This document shows, piece after piece, positions 41,245-51,313 of a DNA stretch of 64,000 bases. The notes below the pieces were generated by a model. The model was not told where the DNA came from and searched no databases. It was given only the letters and a program-made list of their open reading frames with translations. The stretch's first letter is position 1; every line of letters starts with the position of its first letter. The stretch covers positions 32,501 to 96,500 of the forward strand of contig CACILT010000004.1 of NCBI GenBank assembly GCA_902587565.1, in the 5' to 3' direction. This DNA comes from an uncultured Alphaproteobacteria bacterium. Lineage in GTDB: Bacteria; Pseudomonadota; Alphaproteobacteria; HIMB59; GCA-002718135. Made by a program: the position numbers and the translations under genes.

Positions 41245-42189
41245 TTATCCTATTGCAAGTTTCTCTTTATTTGCATACCTGCCACTAGTGTAGTGATAGA
41301 GTTGTCTCTCTATATCAATTAATAAACTAGAAGCACCAATTCGCAATAATTTAGGATTAACCCATTCAAATCCTAGCTCTTCAGCAACCAATATTAAAAA
41401 TTCTAAAACAGATTTTGCAGTTGATATTCCACCTGCAGGTTTAAAGCCAATTTTTTTTCCAGTTTTTGAATAAAAATCTCTAATCATTCTCAACATAACA
41501 AGACTATTATTTAAGTTAGCATTTATACTTTCTTTTCCTGTTGATGTTTTAATAAAATCGGCACCAGCCATCATACAAACTAAAGATGCTTTTGCTACAT
41601 TTCGAAGAGTCTCAAGATCACCAACACCAAGAATTGCTTTAATTTTTGTTTTACCTGCTGTTTCTTTAAAACTGCGAACCTCATCATATAATTTTTTCCA
41701 ATTATTTTGGAGAACATATCCTCTATTGATAACAATATCAATTTCATCTGCGCCATCTTTAATAGAGTCAGAAATTTCTTTTTTTCTAGTCGTATAAGAT
41801 GATAAACCTGCAGGAAAACCTGTAGAAACTGCAGCAATTGGAAGTTTGTTTTGAATTAGTTTTGTACAATCTTTTATTAGATGATGATAGACACACACAG
41901 CTCCTACTCTTACTGCATTATTCTCTATTCCTAAATCCTGAAGAATATAATTATCAATGGGATTAAGAGCTTTATTGCATAGTCTTTCAACTTTTCCAAA
42001 AGTGTCATCGCCACTTAGTGTGGTAAGATCGATTAAAGTAATAGCTTTTAACAACCAAGCAACTTGAAATTCCTTTTTAACAGTTCTTCTTTTAGTTAAT
42101 GTAAATGTTCGACGCTCTACAGCACTTAAATTAATTTGTGTATTGTTTACCCAGTTTGTATCTAAGTTATAAAATATTTTTTTTGTCAT
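41245..42189 (-). CDS. deoC: Deoxyribose-phosphate aldolase
   Basis: GADEIDIVINRG, KIKAILGVGDL, GADFIKTSTGK, GFKPAGGIST. Confidence 0.94.
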   Translation of the reverse strand: MTKKIFYNLDTNWVNNTQINLSAVERRTFTLTKRRTVKKEFQVAWLLKAITLIDLTTLSGDDTFGKVERLCNKALNPIDNYILQDLGIENNAVRVGAVCVYHHLIKDCTKLIQNKLPIAAVSTGFPAGLSSYTTRKKEISDSIKDGADEIDIVINRGYVLQNNWKKLYDEVRSFKETAGKTKIKAILGVGDLETLRNVAKASLVCMMAGADFIKTSTGKESINANLNNSLVMLRMIRDFYSKTGKKIGFKPAGGISTAKSVLEFLILVAEELGFEWVNPKLLRIGASSLLIDIERQLYHYTSGRYANKEKLAIG

Positions 42190-42193
42190 CGAA

Positions 42194-43168
42194 TTAAATG
42201 TTTTCTTCTGTTATTGGTCTACTCAGTAAATTACTTAGTTCTTCCTTTAAATCATGTTGCTTATAAAGTATATTGTATACAGACTCCATAATTGGCATAT
42301 CAATATTTTTTTTTTGTGAAATATTATAGACTGCTTTAACTGTATAATAACCCTCTGTTACTTCTTGCGATTTTAAAAGATCTAAAAAATTATCATATTT
42401 TGTAGAAGCTAATTTAATACCAAACTGTGTATTTCGAGAATTTTTAGAACTGCATGTTAAAATGAGATCACCAAGCCCAGATAAACCAAATAATGTATTT
42501 TTATCAGCTTTAAATTTTTTTGCGTATCGTGTCATTTCAGCAAAAGATCTAGATATAAGTGCACTTTTAGCATTTTCACCTAAGTTTAAACCTTCTGCAA
42601 TGCCTGCAGCTATAGCATATATATTCTTTAAAGCACCACCTATCTGCGTTCCAATTAAATCATTTGAATAATAAATTCTAAACTCTTTGTTAGGTATAAG
42701 TTTTGAAATATTCTCAAAATCTTTTTTATCTTTTGTTGCAAGTGTTACTGCAGTTGGTAAACTTTGAGATACTTCATTTGAAAAAGATGGACCTGATAAA
42801 ATACTTATTGATTTAAAAGGCGTCATTTCTTGAAATACATCTGTTAAAAATTTTGATGAAGATATTTCAATCCCTTTAGAACATATAATAATATGATGAT
42901 TTTTATTATGTAATGATGACTCCTTAATTACCTCCCTAATGTTTTGAGCAGGTAAAGTTATAAATAAAAATTTAACGTTTCTAATTTCTTTTAAAGAGTT
43001 TGTAGCAGTGACATTTTCATTAAATGAACTGTATTTTAATTTTGGATTGATTTTATTTTCATTTATTGATTTAACAATTTTTTCATTTCGAGCATAAATG
43101 ATAACTTTATTTTTACTTAAAACTCGAGCAAGCGCACTTCCCCACACACCTCCGCCTAAAATTCCAAT
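42194..43168 (-). CDS. gpsA: Glycerol-3-phosphate dehydrogenase [NAD(P)+] (ORF open to 43201; likely start at internal Met)
   Basis: IGILGGGVWGSALARVLS, SGPSFSNEV, GALKNIYAIAAGIAEGLNLGENAKSALISR, GLSGLGDLILTC. Confidence 0.94.
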   Translation of the reverse strand: MGILGGGVWGSALARVLSKNKVIIYARNEKIVKSINENKINPKLKYSSFNENVTATNSLKEIRNVKFLFITLPAQNIREVIKESSLHNKNHHIIICSKGIEISSSKFLTDVFQEMTPFKSISILSGPSFSNEVSQSLPTAVTLATKDKKDFENISKLIPNKEFRIYYSNDLIGTQIGGALKNIYAIAAGIAEGLNLGENAKSALISRSFAEMTRYAKKFKADKNTLFGLSGLGDLILTCSSKNSRNTQFGIKLASTKYDNFLDLLKSQEVTEGYYTVKAVYNISQKKNIDMPIMESVYNILYKQHDLKEELSNLLSRPITEENI

Positions 43169-43298
43169 TGTCATACTTTTGATCTTTATCTGGTGAGGCA
43201 AATGAAGTCAATTTATGGTTTTTGGCTAAAATCTTGGGTATTTTTATAAAAAAACTGCATGATTGATTTTTGGAACTAGTATATGAGGTACCGTATAT

Positions 43299-43314
43299 AA
43301 AAAGTATACTTTTT
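43299..43314. promoter_or_regulatory. Perfect 16-bp palindrome immediately upstream of the SD of the liv substrate-binding protein gene
   Basis: AAAAAGTATACTTTTT followed by GGAGG (43316-43320) and ATG at 43325. Confidence 0.4.
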
Positions 43315-43324
43315 TGGAGGAAAT

Positions 43325-44506
43325 ATGAAAAAATTACTTCTAGCTGTTATTGTAAGTTTGTCGACTGTAACGACTGCTGCATTAGCAGAAATTAAAGTAG
43401 GAATTATTCTTGGTTTTACAGGACCAATTGAATCTTTAACTCCTGCTATGAGAGATGGTGCGAGAATGGCATTTGATGAAGCATCAAACTCTGGAAATCT
43501 TTTAGGTGGTGAAACAATTACTATCTTAGAAGCTGATTCAACTTGTGTAGACTCTGCTGCTGCTACTGCTGCTGCTGAGGATCTAGTTGCACAAGGTGTA
43601 ACAGCTATTATGGGTGCTGACTGTTCAGGTGTAACAGGTGCAATCAATGCTAACGTTGCAGTACCAAATGGTATTTTAATGGTATCTCCATCTGCAACTT
43701 CACCTGGTTTAAGTAAAGTTGCTGATGCTGGTACATTTTGGCGTACAGCTCCATCAGATGCAAAAGGTGGTCAAGTACTTGCTAAACTAGCACTAGACAG
43801 AGGAATTAGTAGTATTGCTGTAACATATACTAACAATGACTATGGAAAAGGATTAGCTGAAGTGTTTGAAGCTGCATTTGCTAAGGGTGGAGGAACTATC
43901 ACTGCATCTGCTGCACACGAAGATGGTAAAGCTGATTATTCATCAGAAGTTGGTGTTCTTGCATCAGCTGGTGGTGATGCTCTATTGGTAATTGGTTATA
44001 TTGATGATGGTGGAAAAGGTATGATTGAAGCATCTTTAGATTCAGGTGCGTTTGATACATTTGTTCTATCTGATGGTATGATTGGTCAATCAATAGTAGA
44101 TAATATTGGTGCAGACTTAGAAGGATCATTTGGTTCTATGCCAGGTGCAATTTCAAAAGGTTCAGCTAAATTTGGCGATTTAGCAGCCGCTAATGGCATG
44201 GATGGTAGCGGACCTTATGTTGGTGAATCTTATGATGCGGCAGCAATTATTGCTCTTGCAATTCAAGCTGGAGGATCTGCTGATAAGCAATCTATTCTAA
44301 AAAATATTGGAAAAGTATCAAATGCGCCAGGTATTATTATTAATCCTGGTCAATTATCTTACGGCTTACAAATGTTAGCTGAAGGAAAAGATATAAATTA
44401 CCAAGGTGCAACAGACGTAGAGTTTAATGCATTAGGTGATGCAGCTGGTGCTTTTAAAGAGTTAGAAGTTAGTGGTGGCGAATTCGTTACTGTTGGTGCT
44501 CTTTAA
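43325..44506 (+). CDS. livK: Branched-chain amino acid ABC transporter substrate-binding protein
   Basis: Signal peptide MKKLLLAVIVSLSTVTTAALA; Leu/Ile/Val-binding fold (GIILGFTGPIESLTPAMRDGARMAFDEAN-like); SD GGAGG. Confidence 0.9.
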   Translation: MKKLLLAVIVSLSTVTTAALAEIKVGIILGFTGPIESLTPAMRDGARMAFDEASNSGNLLGGETITILEADSTCVDSAAATAAAEDLVAQGVTAIMGADCSGVTGAINANVAVPNGILMVSPSATSPGLSKVADAGTFWRTAPSDAKGGQVLAKLALDRGISSIAVTYTNNDYGKGLAEVFEAAFAKGGGTITASAAHEDGKADYSSEVGVLASAGGDALLVIGYIDDGGKGMIEASLDSGAFDTFVLSDGMIGQSIVDNIGADLEGSFGSMPGAISKGSAKFGDLAAANGMDGSGPYVGESYDAAAIIALAIQAGGSADKQSILKNIGKVSNAPGIIINPGQLSYGLQMLAEGKDINYQGATDVEFNALGDAAGAFKELEVSGGEFVTVGAL

Positions 44507-44531
44507 TATTTAATAACAATTTTTATACTAA

Positions 44532-44558
44532 CCCCAGCATATGTGCTGGGGTTTTTTT
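44532..44558 (+). terminator. Rho-independent terminator after livK
   Basis: CCCCAGCA-TATG-TGCTGGGG followed by TTTTTTT; 8-bp GC-rich stem. It touches the stop codon of the convergent livM. Confidence 0.92.
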
Positions 44559-45930
44559 ATGAATGTCTAACTTTTTCAGGAATTATTCCTTTAGGTCTAT
44601 ATCGTAAAATTAATAATAAAATTAATCCCATTAATAAGTATCTAAAATAAGGTACGCTATCTAGTAAATGTAATTTTAAAGCATTATCTGGTTCTAATCC
44701 TATGGTTAAGTGATTTATAATAAATGTTGTAAGTGGTGCTGCTTCGATCCAAGAAAACCAAATAACAAATCCACCAAATATAGCACCTAAATTATTTCCG
44801 CTACCGCCAACAATAACCATGATCCAGATGATGAATGTGAAACGTAAGGGTCTATATCCAGATGGGGTAAATAAGCCATCTAATGTCACTAACATTGCAC
44901 CAGCAACACCTACAATTGCAGCTCCAATAACAAAAATAATTAAATGTTGTTTAACTACATCCTTACCCATTGCATTAGCAGCTGTTTCATTATCTCTAAT
45001 TGCTCTCATCATTCTTCCCCATGGAGATAATTGAGCCTTGTTAGCAAAATAAAAAATTATAAACATTACAATCAAAAATAAAATTGCGTATGATAATTTT
45101 ACAAATATTCCTGAGGCATCAATAATAAGATTATTTAAAACTTGTTGCCTCTCACTTACATCAATAATATTATTTAACTTAGATGCATTGAGGTATGTAA
45201 CTAATTCAATAAACCAATCGGTATTTTGTAAATTTATTTCATATGGCACTGGTCTCTTTAAACCGATTACATTTTTTACTCCTCGAGACAACCATTCTTC
45301 ATGTTTTAAAACACTTACAACTATTTCTGATATACCAAGTGTAACAATAGCAAGATAATCTGATCTTAATCCTAAAGCAACTTTACCTATTACAAATGCG
45401 ACACCTGCAGCAAAAAAACCTCCTACTATCCAAGAGAAAATTATTGGTAATCCAAGACCACCTAAAAACCCTGCAATTGCCGGATTAACGTCTTCAATAT
45501 TATGAGTAGCATTTAAATAAAAGTGCCTGATAATTAAAATTCCAAAAAAAATAATGAGAGAATTTAAAATATACCTATTTCTTTTTTGGATTATTGTTTT
45601 ATTAATATACATTACAGCAATTACCAATACGACAAGTAAAGCAAAACTAATTCCTAGCCCTCTACCTCCAGCCTGCCATGACTCGGTTATGGGAGGGTAA
45701 GAAACAAGTACTGCTGCTAATCCACCCATTGCCAAAAAACCCATTACACCAAAATTAATTACTCCTGCATAACCCCAAGAAATATTGACCCCCATTGTCA
45801 TTATTGCTGAAATAATACACATATTTAAAATTACTAAACTTACAGACCATCCTTGAATAAAACCTACAAAAAAAAATAGCGAGATCATGATTGTAATGGC
45901 TACCCATTCATATCTTTCAAACTTCATCAT
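44557..45930 (-). CDS. livM: Branched-chain amino acid ABC transporter permease LivM
   Basis: Multi-TM; NISWGYAGVINFGVMGFLAMGG, SDYLAIVTLGISEIV, GGSGNNLGAIFGG. Confidence 0.92.
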   Translation of the reverse strand: MMKFERYEWVAITIMISLFFFVGFIQGWSVSLVILNMCIISAIMTMGVNISWGYAGVINFGVMGFLAMGGLAAVLVSYPPITESWQAGGRGLGISFALLVVLVIAVMYINKTIIQKRNRYILNSLIIFFGILIIRHFYLNATHNIEDVNPAIAGFLGGLGLPIIFSWIVGGFFAAGVAFVIGKVALGLRSDYLAIVTLGISEIVVSVLKHEEWLSRGVKNVIGLKRPVPYEINLQNTDWFIELVTYLNASKLNNIIDVSERQQVLNNLIIDASGIFVKLSYAILFLIVMFIIFYFANKAQLSPWGRMMRAIRDNETAANAMGKDVVKQHLIIFVIGAAIVGVAGAMLVTLDGLFTPSGYRPLRFTFIIWIMVIVGGSGNNLGAIFGGFVIWFSWIEAAPLTTFIINHLTIGLEPDNALKLHLLDSVPYFRYLLMGLILLLILRYRPKGIIPEKVRHS

Positions 45931-46940
45931 AAAACTCTTCCTTTAAATATTCCCGATGGTCTTATTAGTAAAACGATGACTAAAATTGAAAATGATACAG
46001 CAAATTTATAATCAGTTGAAAGTAATTGTACTAGACCAGTTGGCTCCATAGAACTTGGAAGCAAATAGACAAAAAATTTCTTATAAGCATATGTGACCAT
46101 GATTTCTGAAAAAGCTATAACATATCCACCTACTACAGCTCCAAAGGGACTACCAATACCTCCAACAATTGCTGAGGCAAATATTGGCAAGACTAAATTG
46201 AGATAAATAATAGGTTTATAACTTTTATCTAAACCATAAAGTGTTCCAGCAACGCAAGCTAAGACTCCTACAATAATCCAAGTAGTGAATACTACTCTAT
46301 CAGGATTAATACCTGACAATAATGCTAAATCTTCATTATCAGAAAATGCTCTCATTGATTTTCCAGTTTTTGTTTTTTGCAAAAACCAGAAAGTAAAAGT
46401 TAAAAGTAATACAGTAATTAATATTGTGATAACTTGAGAAGATTTTATTGCTAATCCTTCATTTAAACCTGTCATTACTTTAAACTGTTTGGCTTTCATT
46501 ATAAATTTCTGTCCATCAGAAAATTTTATAGTTTCAGTTCCAATTATGATTCTTATTATTGCATTAATTACGAACATAACCCCTATTGAAACCATTGCTA
46601 AAACAACAGGAACACTTTTTTGATATCTGTAATATTGAAAAACAAATTTATCAGAAATAATGCATAAGATAATAGTTGCTATTATTCCTATAGGTAACGC
46701 CAACAGAGCAGTAGGGAGAATTCCTAAACCAATATTTTGTGATTGAAATAACCACGTTAATAAAATTGTTATCATCGCTCCAAATGACATGATTTCTCCA
46801 TGTGCAAAATTGGCAAAACGAAGTATAGCATAAACAAATGTAACTCCAAGCGCACCAAGTGCAAGTTGAGAGCCATAAGAAATGCCTGGAATTATAATAA
46901 AATTTAGAAGTACAATTATAGAATTTAGAAAATCAATCAT
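45927..46940 (-). CDS. livH: Branched-chain amino acid ABC transporter permease LivH
   Basis: ALGALGVTFVYAILRFANFAHGEIMSFGA, GGIGSPFGAVVGGYVI. Confidence 0.93.
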   Translation of the reverse strand: MIDFLNSIIVLLNFIIIPGISYGSQLALGALGVTFVYAILRFANFAHGEIMSFGAMITILLTWLFQSQNIGLGILPTALLALPIGIIATIILCIISDKFVFQYYRYQKSVPVVLAMVSIGVMFVINAIIRIIIGTETIKFSDGQKFIMKAKQFKVMTGLNEGLAIKSSQVITILITVLLLTFTFWFLQKTKTGKSMRAFSDNEDLALLSGINPDRVVFTTWIIVGVLACVAGTLYGLDKSYKPIIYLNLVLPIFASAIVGGIGSPFGAVVGGYVIAFSEIMVTYAYKKFFVYLLPSSMEPTGLVQLLSTDYKFAVSFSILVIVLLIRPSGIFKGRVL

Positions 46941-46941
46941 T

Positions 46942-47646
46942 TTAACCTCCTAAAAAAGACTTTCTAACTTCTGGATTATTTAATAGTTCTTCACCTGTAC
47001 CTTCTCTACTATTTTTTCCATTTACTAATACGTACCCTCTATCAGCAATACCAAGTGCTTGTTTTGCATTTTGTTCAACCATTAGTATGCCAACACCAGT
47101 TTTACGAACTTCTATAATTCTTGAAAATAACTCATCCATTACAATTGGTGATACTCCTGCTGTTGGTTCATCTAACATCAAAATTTTAGGTTGAGTCATA
47201 AGAGCCCTCCCAAAAGCTACTTGTTGTCTTTGACCTCCTGATAATTCTCCTGCACTTTGATTTCTTTTTTCTTTTAAAATAGGAAAAAGATCATAAACAT
47301 CATTAATGGTATGAATAATGTCATCATCTCTCAAAAAGCCTCCCATTTCTAAATTTTCTTCTACTGTCATACCAGTAAACACATTGTTTGTTTGAGGAAC
47401 AAATGCCAATCCTAAATTAATTCTGTTTTGAGGCAGCATTGAAGAAATTTCCTCATTTGAATATTCAACAGAACCTGAAGTTAAACTTAACATGCCTAGC
47501 AATGCTTTCATTGCTGTTGATTTCCCTGCTCCATTTGGACCAACAATGACAACAATTTCACCCTCTTTAACTTCTAGATTAATATCTTTAATTATATCAA
47601 CCCCTCCATATCCAGCTGTTAAATTTTTACCAATTAAATTATTCAT
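46942..47646 (-). CDS. livF: Branched-chain amino acid ABC transporter ATP-binding protein LivF
   Basis: GPNGAGKSTAMKALLG, LSGGQRQQVAFGRAL, ILMLDEPTAGVSP. Confidence 0.94.
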   Translation of the reverse strand: MNNLIGKNLTAGYGGVDIIKDINLEVKEGEIVVIVGPNGAGKSTAMKALLGMLSLTSGSVEYSNEEISSMLPQNRINLGLAFVPQTNNVFTGMTVEENLEMGGFLRDDDIIHTINDVYDLFPILKEKRNQSAGELSGGQRQQVAFGRALMTQPKILMLDEPTAGVSPIVMDELFSRIIEVRKTGVGILMVEQNAKQALGIADRGYVLVNGKNSREGTGEELLNNPEVRKSFLGG

Positions 47647-47652
47647 AAAATT

Positions 47653-48420
47653 CTAATTCTTATTAATACCTTTGCCTAAATAAGCTTCTATAACTGTCTC
47701 ATTATTTTTCACTTCATTAAAATTTCCTTGAAATAAAACTGAACCTTCCGCCATCACAATTACAGGATCACAAATTTTTTCAATGAGATCCATATCATGT
47801 TCAATTACGAAAAAAGTGTAATTCTTTTCTTTATTTAATCTTAATATTGCATCCGTAATTTCATTTAGAAGTGTTCTATTAACTCCAGCCCCTACTTCAT
47901 CAAGTAAAACAATTTGAGGATCAACCATCATGGTTCTCCCTAACTCAAGTAGTTTTTTTTGACCACCAGATAAGTTGCCAGCAAGTTCTTGAGTTAAATG
48001 ACTTAAATTTAAAAAATTTATTACCTCTATAGCTTTTTGTCTTATTTCTTCTTCTTGTTGTTTTACTTTAGCATTACTTAATAAAGCATATGATAATTTT
48101 TCACCAAATTGATTTGGTGGTACCATCATTAAATTTTCAAGGACAGTTAAAGTTGAAAATTCATGGGCAATTTGAAAGGTTCTTAATACTCCTTTAGCAA
48201 ATAACTCGTGTGGTTTTAAAAAAGAAATATCTTCATTATTAAGAATTATATTTCCCTTATCTGGAACATATAATCCTGCTATAGTATTAAATAATGTTGT
48301 TTTTCCTGCTCCATTTGGACCTATTAAACCTGTAATGGAACCCATTTCAACTTTCATTGATGCGTTATGAACTGCTTTTAATCCTCCAAAAAATTTATGA
48401 ACCTTATTTATTTCAAGCAT
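47653..48420 (-). CDS. livG: Branched-chain amino acid ABC transporter ATP-binding protein LivG
   Basis: GPNGAGKTTLFNTIAGLY, LSGGQKKLLELGRTMM, IVLLDEVGAGVN. Confidence 0.94.
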   Translation of the reverse strand: MLEINKVHKFFGGLKAVHNASMKVEMGSITGLIGPNGAGKTTLFNTIAGLYVPDKGNIILNNEDISFLKPHELFAKGVLRTFQIAHEFSTLTVLENLMMVPPNQFGEKLSYALLSNAKVKQQEEEIRQKAIEVINFLNLSHLTQELAGNLSGGQKKLLELGRTMMVDPQIVLLDEVGAGVNRTLLNEITDAILRLNKEKNYTFFVIEHDMDLIEKICDPVIVMAEGSVLFQGNFNEVKNNETVIEAYLGKGINKN

Positions 48421-49510
48421 TATGTAATTTCTTTAAATTTGCATTCAATTCTGCATTAAGAACTAATCCTAGAGATATAATTATAGCAAGCATTGCTGAT
48501 CCTCCATAAGAAACTAAAGGTAATGGAATTCCAACAACAGGCATTAATCCAGATACCATAGATATGTTCATTATCACATATATAAATAAATTGCTGCCAA
48601 CTCCGATAGAAAGAATCCTACCAAAGATATGATTTGATTTAATGCTTATATAAAAACAAACTGAAATTAATAAAAAAAATAATAAAATTATAAATATAGT
48701 ACCAATAAAACCAAATTCTTCTCCAATTAACGTAAATATAAAATCAGTTTGTTTTTCAGGTAAATATTGTAGATAAGATTGAGAGCCTTCCAAAAATCCT
48801 TTACCTGTTAAACCACCGGATCCTAAAGCAATTTTTGATTGTATGAGTTGATATCCTCTGCCAAGTGCATCTGCTTCAGGATTTAAAAAAGAGAAAATTC
48901 TATCTTTTTGATATGGTTGTAAGTAATTTAATGACAAAGGAATTGATAAAATTAGAACAAAAAATCCTAATACAAACTTCCAAATTCTTATTCCACTAGC
49001 AAATAGAACGAGAATTCCAAGCATTGCTATGCTTAAAGCAGTTCCAAGATCTGGTTGAACTACTACCAAAGCAAAAGGTAAAAACAAAATTAAAATTGGA
49101 AAAAATAAATTTTTTATTCTTTTAATTTCATCAAATTTTAAATCATGATAAAATCTTGCCATTGCAAGTATAATTGTTATTTTTATTAATTCCGAAGGTT
49201 GAATGCTAAAACCAAATAAATTTATCCATCTAGTTGCACCTTTACCAAAAACACCAATTAATTCTACAGAAAGCAACAGTAACAAAGATAAGATAAAAAA
49301 AACATACGCAAATTGATAAATATACTTAATATTTAATAAGGCTATAATAACTGCTAAAAAAATAAATAAAACTAATCTAATTAAATGTCTTGATGCCCAA
49401 GGACTATATGATCCTCCTGCAGCAGAATATAAACCTGCTGCTCCAATAAATGAAATTAATATTACTAAAAAAATCAATAAATAATTTAAGTTTTGAATTT
49501 TATTTAACAT
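48413..49510 (-). CDS. rodA: Rod-shape-determining protein RodA (SEDS glycosyltransferase)
   Basis: FSIQPSELIKITIILAMARFYHD, VVQPDLGTALSIAMLGILVLF, LPEKQTDFIFTLIGEEFGFIG, GIPLPLVSYGGSAML. Confidence 0.96.
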   Translation of the reverse strand: MLNKIQNLNYLLIFLVILISFIGAAGLYSAAGGSYSPWASRHLIRLVLFIFLAVIIALLNIKYIYQFAYVFFILSLLLLLSVELIGVFGKGATRWINLFGFSIQPSELIKITIILAMARFYHDLKFDEIKRIKNLFFPILILFLPFALVVVQPDLGTALSIAMLGILVLFASGIRIWKFVLGFFVLILSIPLSLNYLQPYQKDRIFSFLNPEADALGRGYQLIQSKIALGSGGLTGKGFLEGSQSYLQYLPEKQTDFIFTLIGEEFGFIGTIFIILLFFLLISVCFYISIKSNHIFGRILSIGVGSNLFIYVIMNISMVSGLMPVVGIPLPLVSYGGSAMLAIIISLGLVLNAELNANLKKLHNA

Positions 49511-51312
49511 TAAGTTTCTAATTTTTTTATAAATTGAAAAATTTCTTTTGCTATAGGTGCAGCAGTTGATGCACCTGAGCCTCCATGCTCAATAACAACC
49601 GAAACAGCATATTTAGGTTTTTCAACTGGCATGTATCCTACAAATAAAGCGTGATCTCTTTTTTTCCATTCTACTTCTTTTTTTCTAAAATCTTCACTTT
49701 CTCTTTCAGCTACAGTTATTCTTCTAACTTGTGAAGTACCTGTTTTGCCTGCAAAAGGTATAATTTCTGATCTCGAATTATATGCTGTGCCTTTACTTTC
49801 ATTAACAACTTTAAACATTGAACTTTTGATAATTTTAATTGCATTCTGGTATTTTTCTAATTTTTCAAATTCAAAATCATTATTTTTTTTGATTATATTT
49901 GGTCTTACATTTTTTCCATTAGAAGCAATTATTGAAGTCATTACAGCAAGTTGAAGTGGATTAGTTAATACAAATCCCTGTCCAATAGCTGAAATTAAAG
50001 TCTCTCCAGGGTACCAACTTTCATCATATTTTTTCTTTTTCCAATCACGTGAAGGAATAATGCCTTTTTTTTGATTAGGTAAGGGGACATCATAAATTTT
50101 TCCTAAACCAAAATCTTCAGCAACTTCAGCAATTTTATCTATGCCTATCTTTTTCGAGATTTCATAAAAAAAAACATCACATGATTCTTTAATTGCATCA
50201 CTAACATTCATTAATCCATGACCATTATTTTTCCAGCAGTGATAAAGTCTATCACCCAAACCTATTTTTCCACTACAAAAATGTTTTGTATTGGTATCTA
50301 ATACCCCGTGTACTATTCCAGCAATTGCAACAACCATTTTAAAAGTTGATCCTGGGGCATACAAACCTTGAATACATCTATAAGTAAGTGGTGAGAGTTC
50401 ATTCTCTAAAATTGAATCCCAATATTCTTTATTTGGTTTTTGTATAATTTTATTAGGATTATAAGATGGGGTAGAAGCCATACATAAGATGTTTCCATTA
50501 TTAATATCCATAAGTACCGCTGATCCTGCCTTATGTTCTTTTAATAAACTTAAAGCATATTTTTGAATTCTTAGATCTATAGTAATATAAATATCATTTC
50601 CCTTTTGACTATCTTGCCTAGAAATTTCACGTATTACTCTCCCATAAGAGTTTACTTCAATCTCTCTTTGTCCTGATTTACCGATGAGATTAGGATTAAA
50701 ACTTTTTTCAATACCATCTTTTCCTATTTCTAAATTAGGCATATTTGCAATAAAAGGTAATTCTACTTCTTCTCGATTAGGTTTATTTGTATAACCAATT
50801 AAATGTGAGACGGTATTATTATGCTGGTAAATTCTCATATAATCTTGAGAAATAAATATCCCCTCAATATTAAGCTTATTTGATTCAATTTTTTCAAGTT
50901 CAGACCAATTAATGTTTTCTAATACTTTTATTTTTTCAAATTTTTTAACTTTAGTAGATAATTCTATTATTTTTCTTCTATCACTAAAATCTATTTTTAT
51001 GATTTGATTTAATTCATTAAGAGATTTATTTATATTTTTGGTATTTTCAGGAATTATGTATACATCAAATACTTTTGTATTAGATGCTAATATCTTATTA
51101 TTAATATCATAAATCTTGCCTCTAAGAGGGTATATAATTTCCACATCTATTTGATTATTTTTAGAAAGAGTCTTGTATTTTTCAGAATTTTTGATTTGAA
51201 TATCATATAGTCTCCATCCTACAATTCCAAAAAATGATACCTTTAATAAATATAAAAAAAATGTTCTTCTATTAAGTACTGAATATTGTTTTTTATCATC
51301 TGAATAGAACAT
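49510..51312 (-). CDS. mrdA: Penicillin-binding protein 2
   Basis: RRTFFLYLLKVSFFGIVGWRLYDIQ, YAPGSTFKMVVAIAG, SCDVFFYEI, FAGKTGTSQV. Confidence 0.95.
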   Translation of the reverse strand: MFYSDDKKQYSVLNRRTFFLYLLKVSFFGIVGWRLYDIQIKNSEKYKTLSKNNQIDVEIIYPLRGKIYDINNKILASNTKVFDVYIIPENTKNINKSLNELNQIIKIDFSDRRKIIELSTKVKKFEKIKVLENINWSELEKIESNKLNIEGIFISQDYMRIYQHNNTVSHLIGYTNKPNREEVELPFIANMPNLEIGKDGIEKSFNPNLIGKSGQREIEVNSYGRVIREISRQDSQKGNDIYITIDLRIQKYALSLLKEHKAGSAVLMDINNGNILCMASTPSYNPNKIIQKPNKEYWDSILENELSPLTYRCIQGLYAPGSTFKMVVAIAGIVHGVLDTNTKHFCSGKIGLGDRLYHCWKNNGHGLMNVSDAIKESCDVFFYEISKKIGIDKIAEVAEDFGLGKIYDVPLPNQKKGIIPSRDWKKKKYDESWYPGETLISAIGQGFVLTNPLQLAVMTSIIASNGKNVRPNIIKKNNDFEFEKLEKYQNAIKIIKSSMFKVVNESKGTAYNSRSEIIPFAGKTGTSQVRRITVAERESEDFRKKEVEWKKRDHALFVGYMPVEKPKYAVSVVIEHGGSGASTAAPIAKEIFQFIKKLET

Positions 51313-51313
51313 G

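Noticed and set aside
43276-43647. Minus-strand Ala/Ser/Val-rich ORF
   Set aside because: Antisense shadow of the livK 5' end caused by its biased codon usage.
43899-44129. His/Gln-rich minus-strand ORF (MILLSLHQYYLLLIDQ...HHHQYNQLPIEHHHQ)
   Set aside because: Antisense to livK; the composition reflects GAT/GGT/GCT codon repeats on the other strand.
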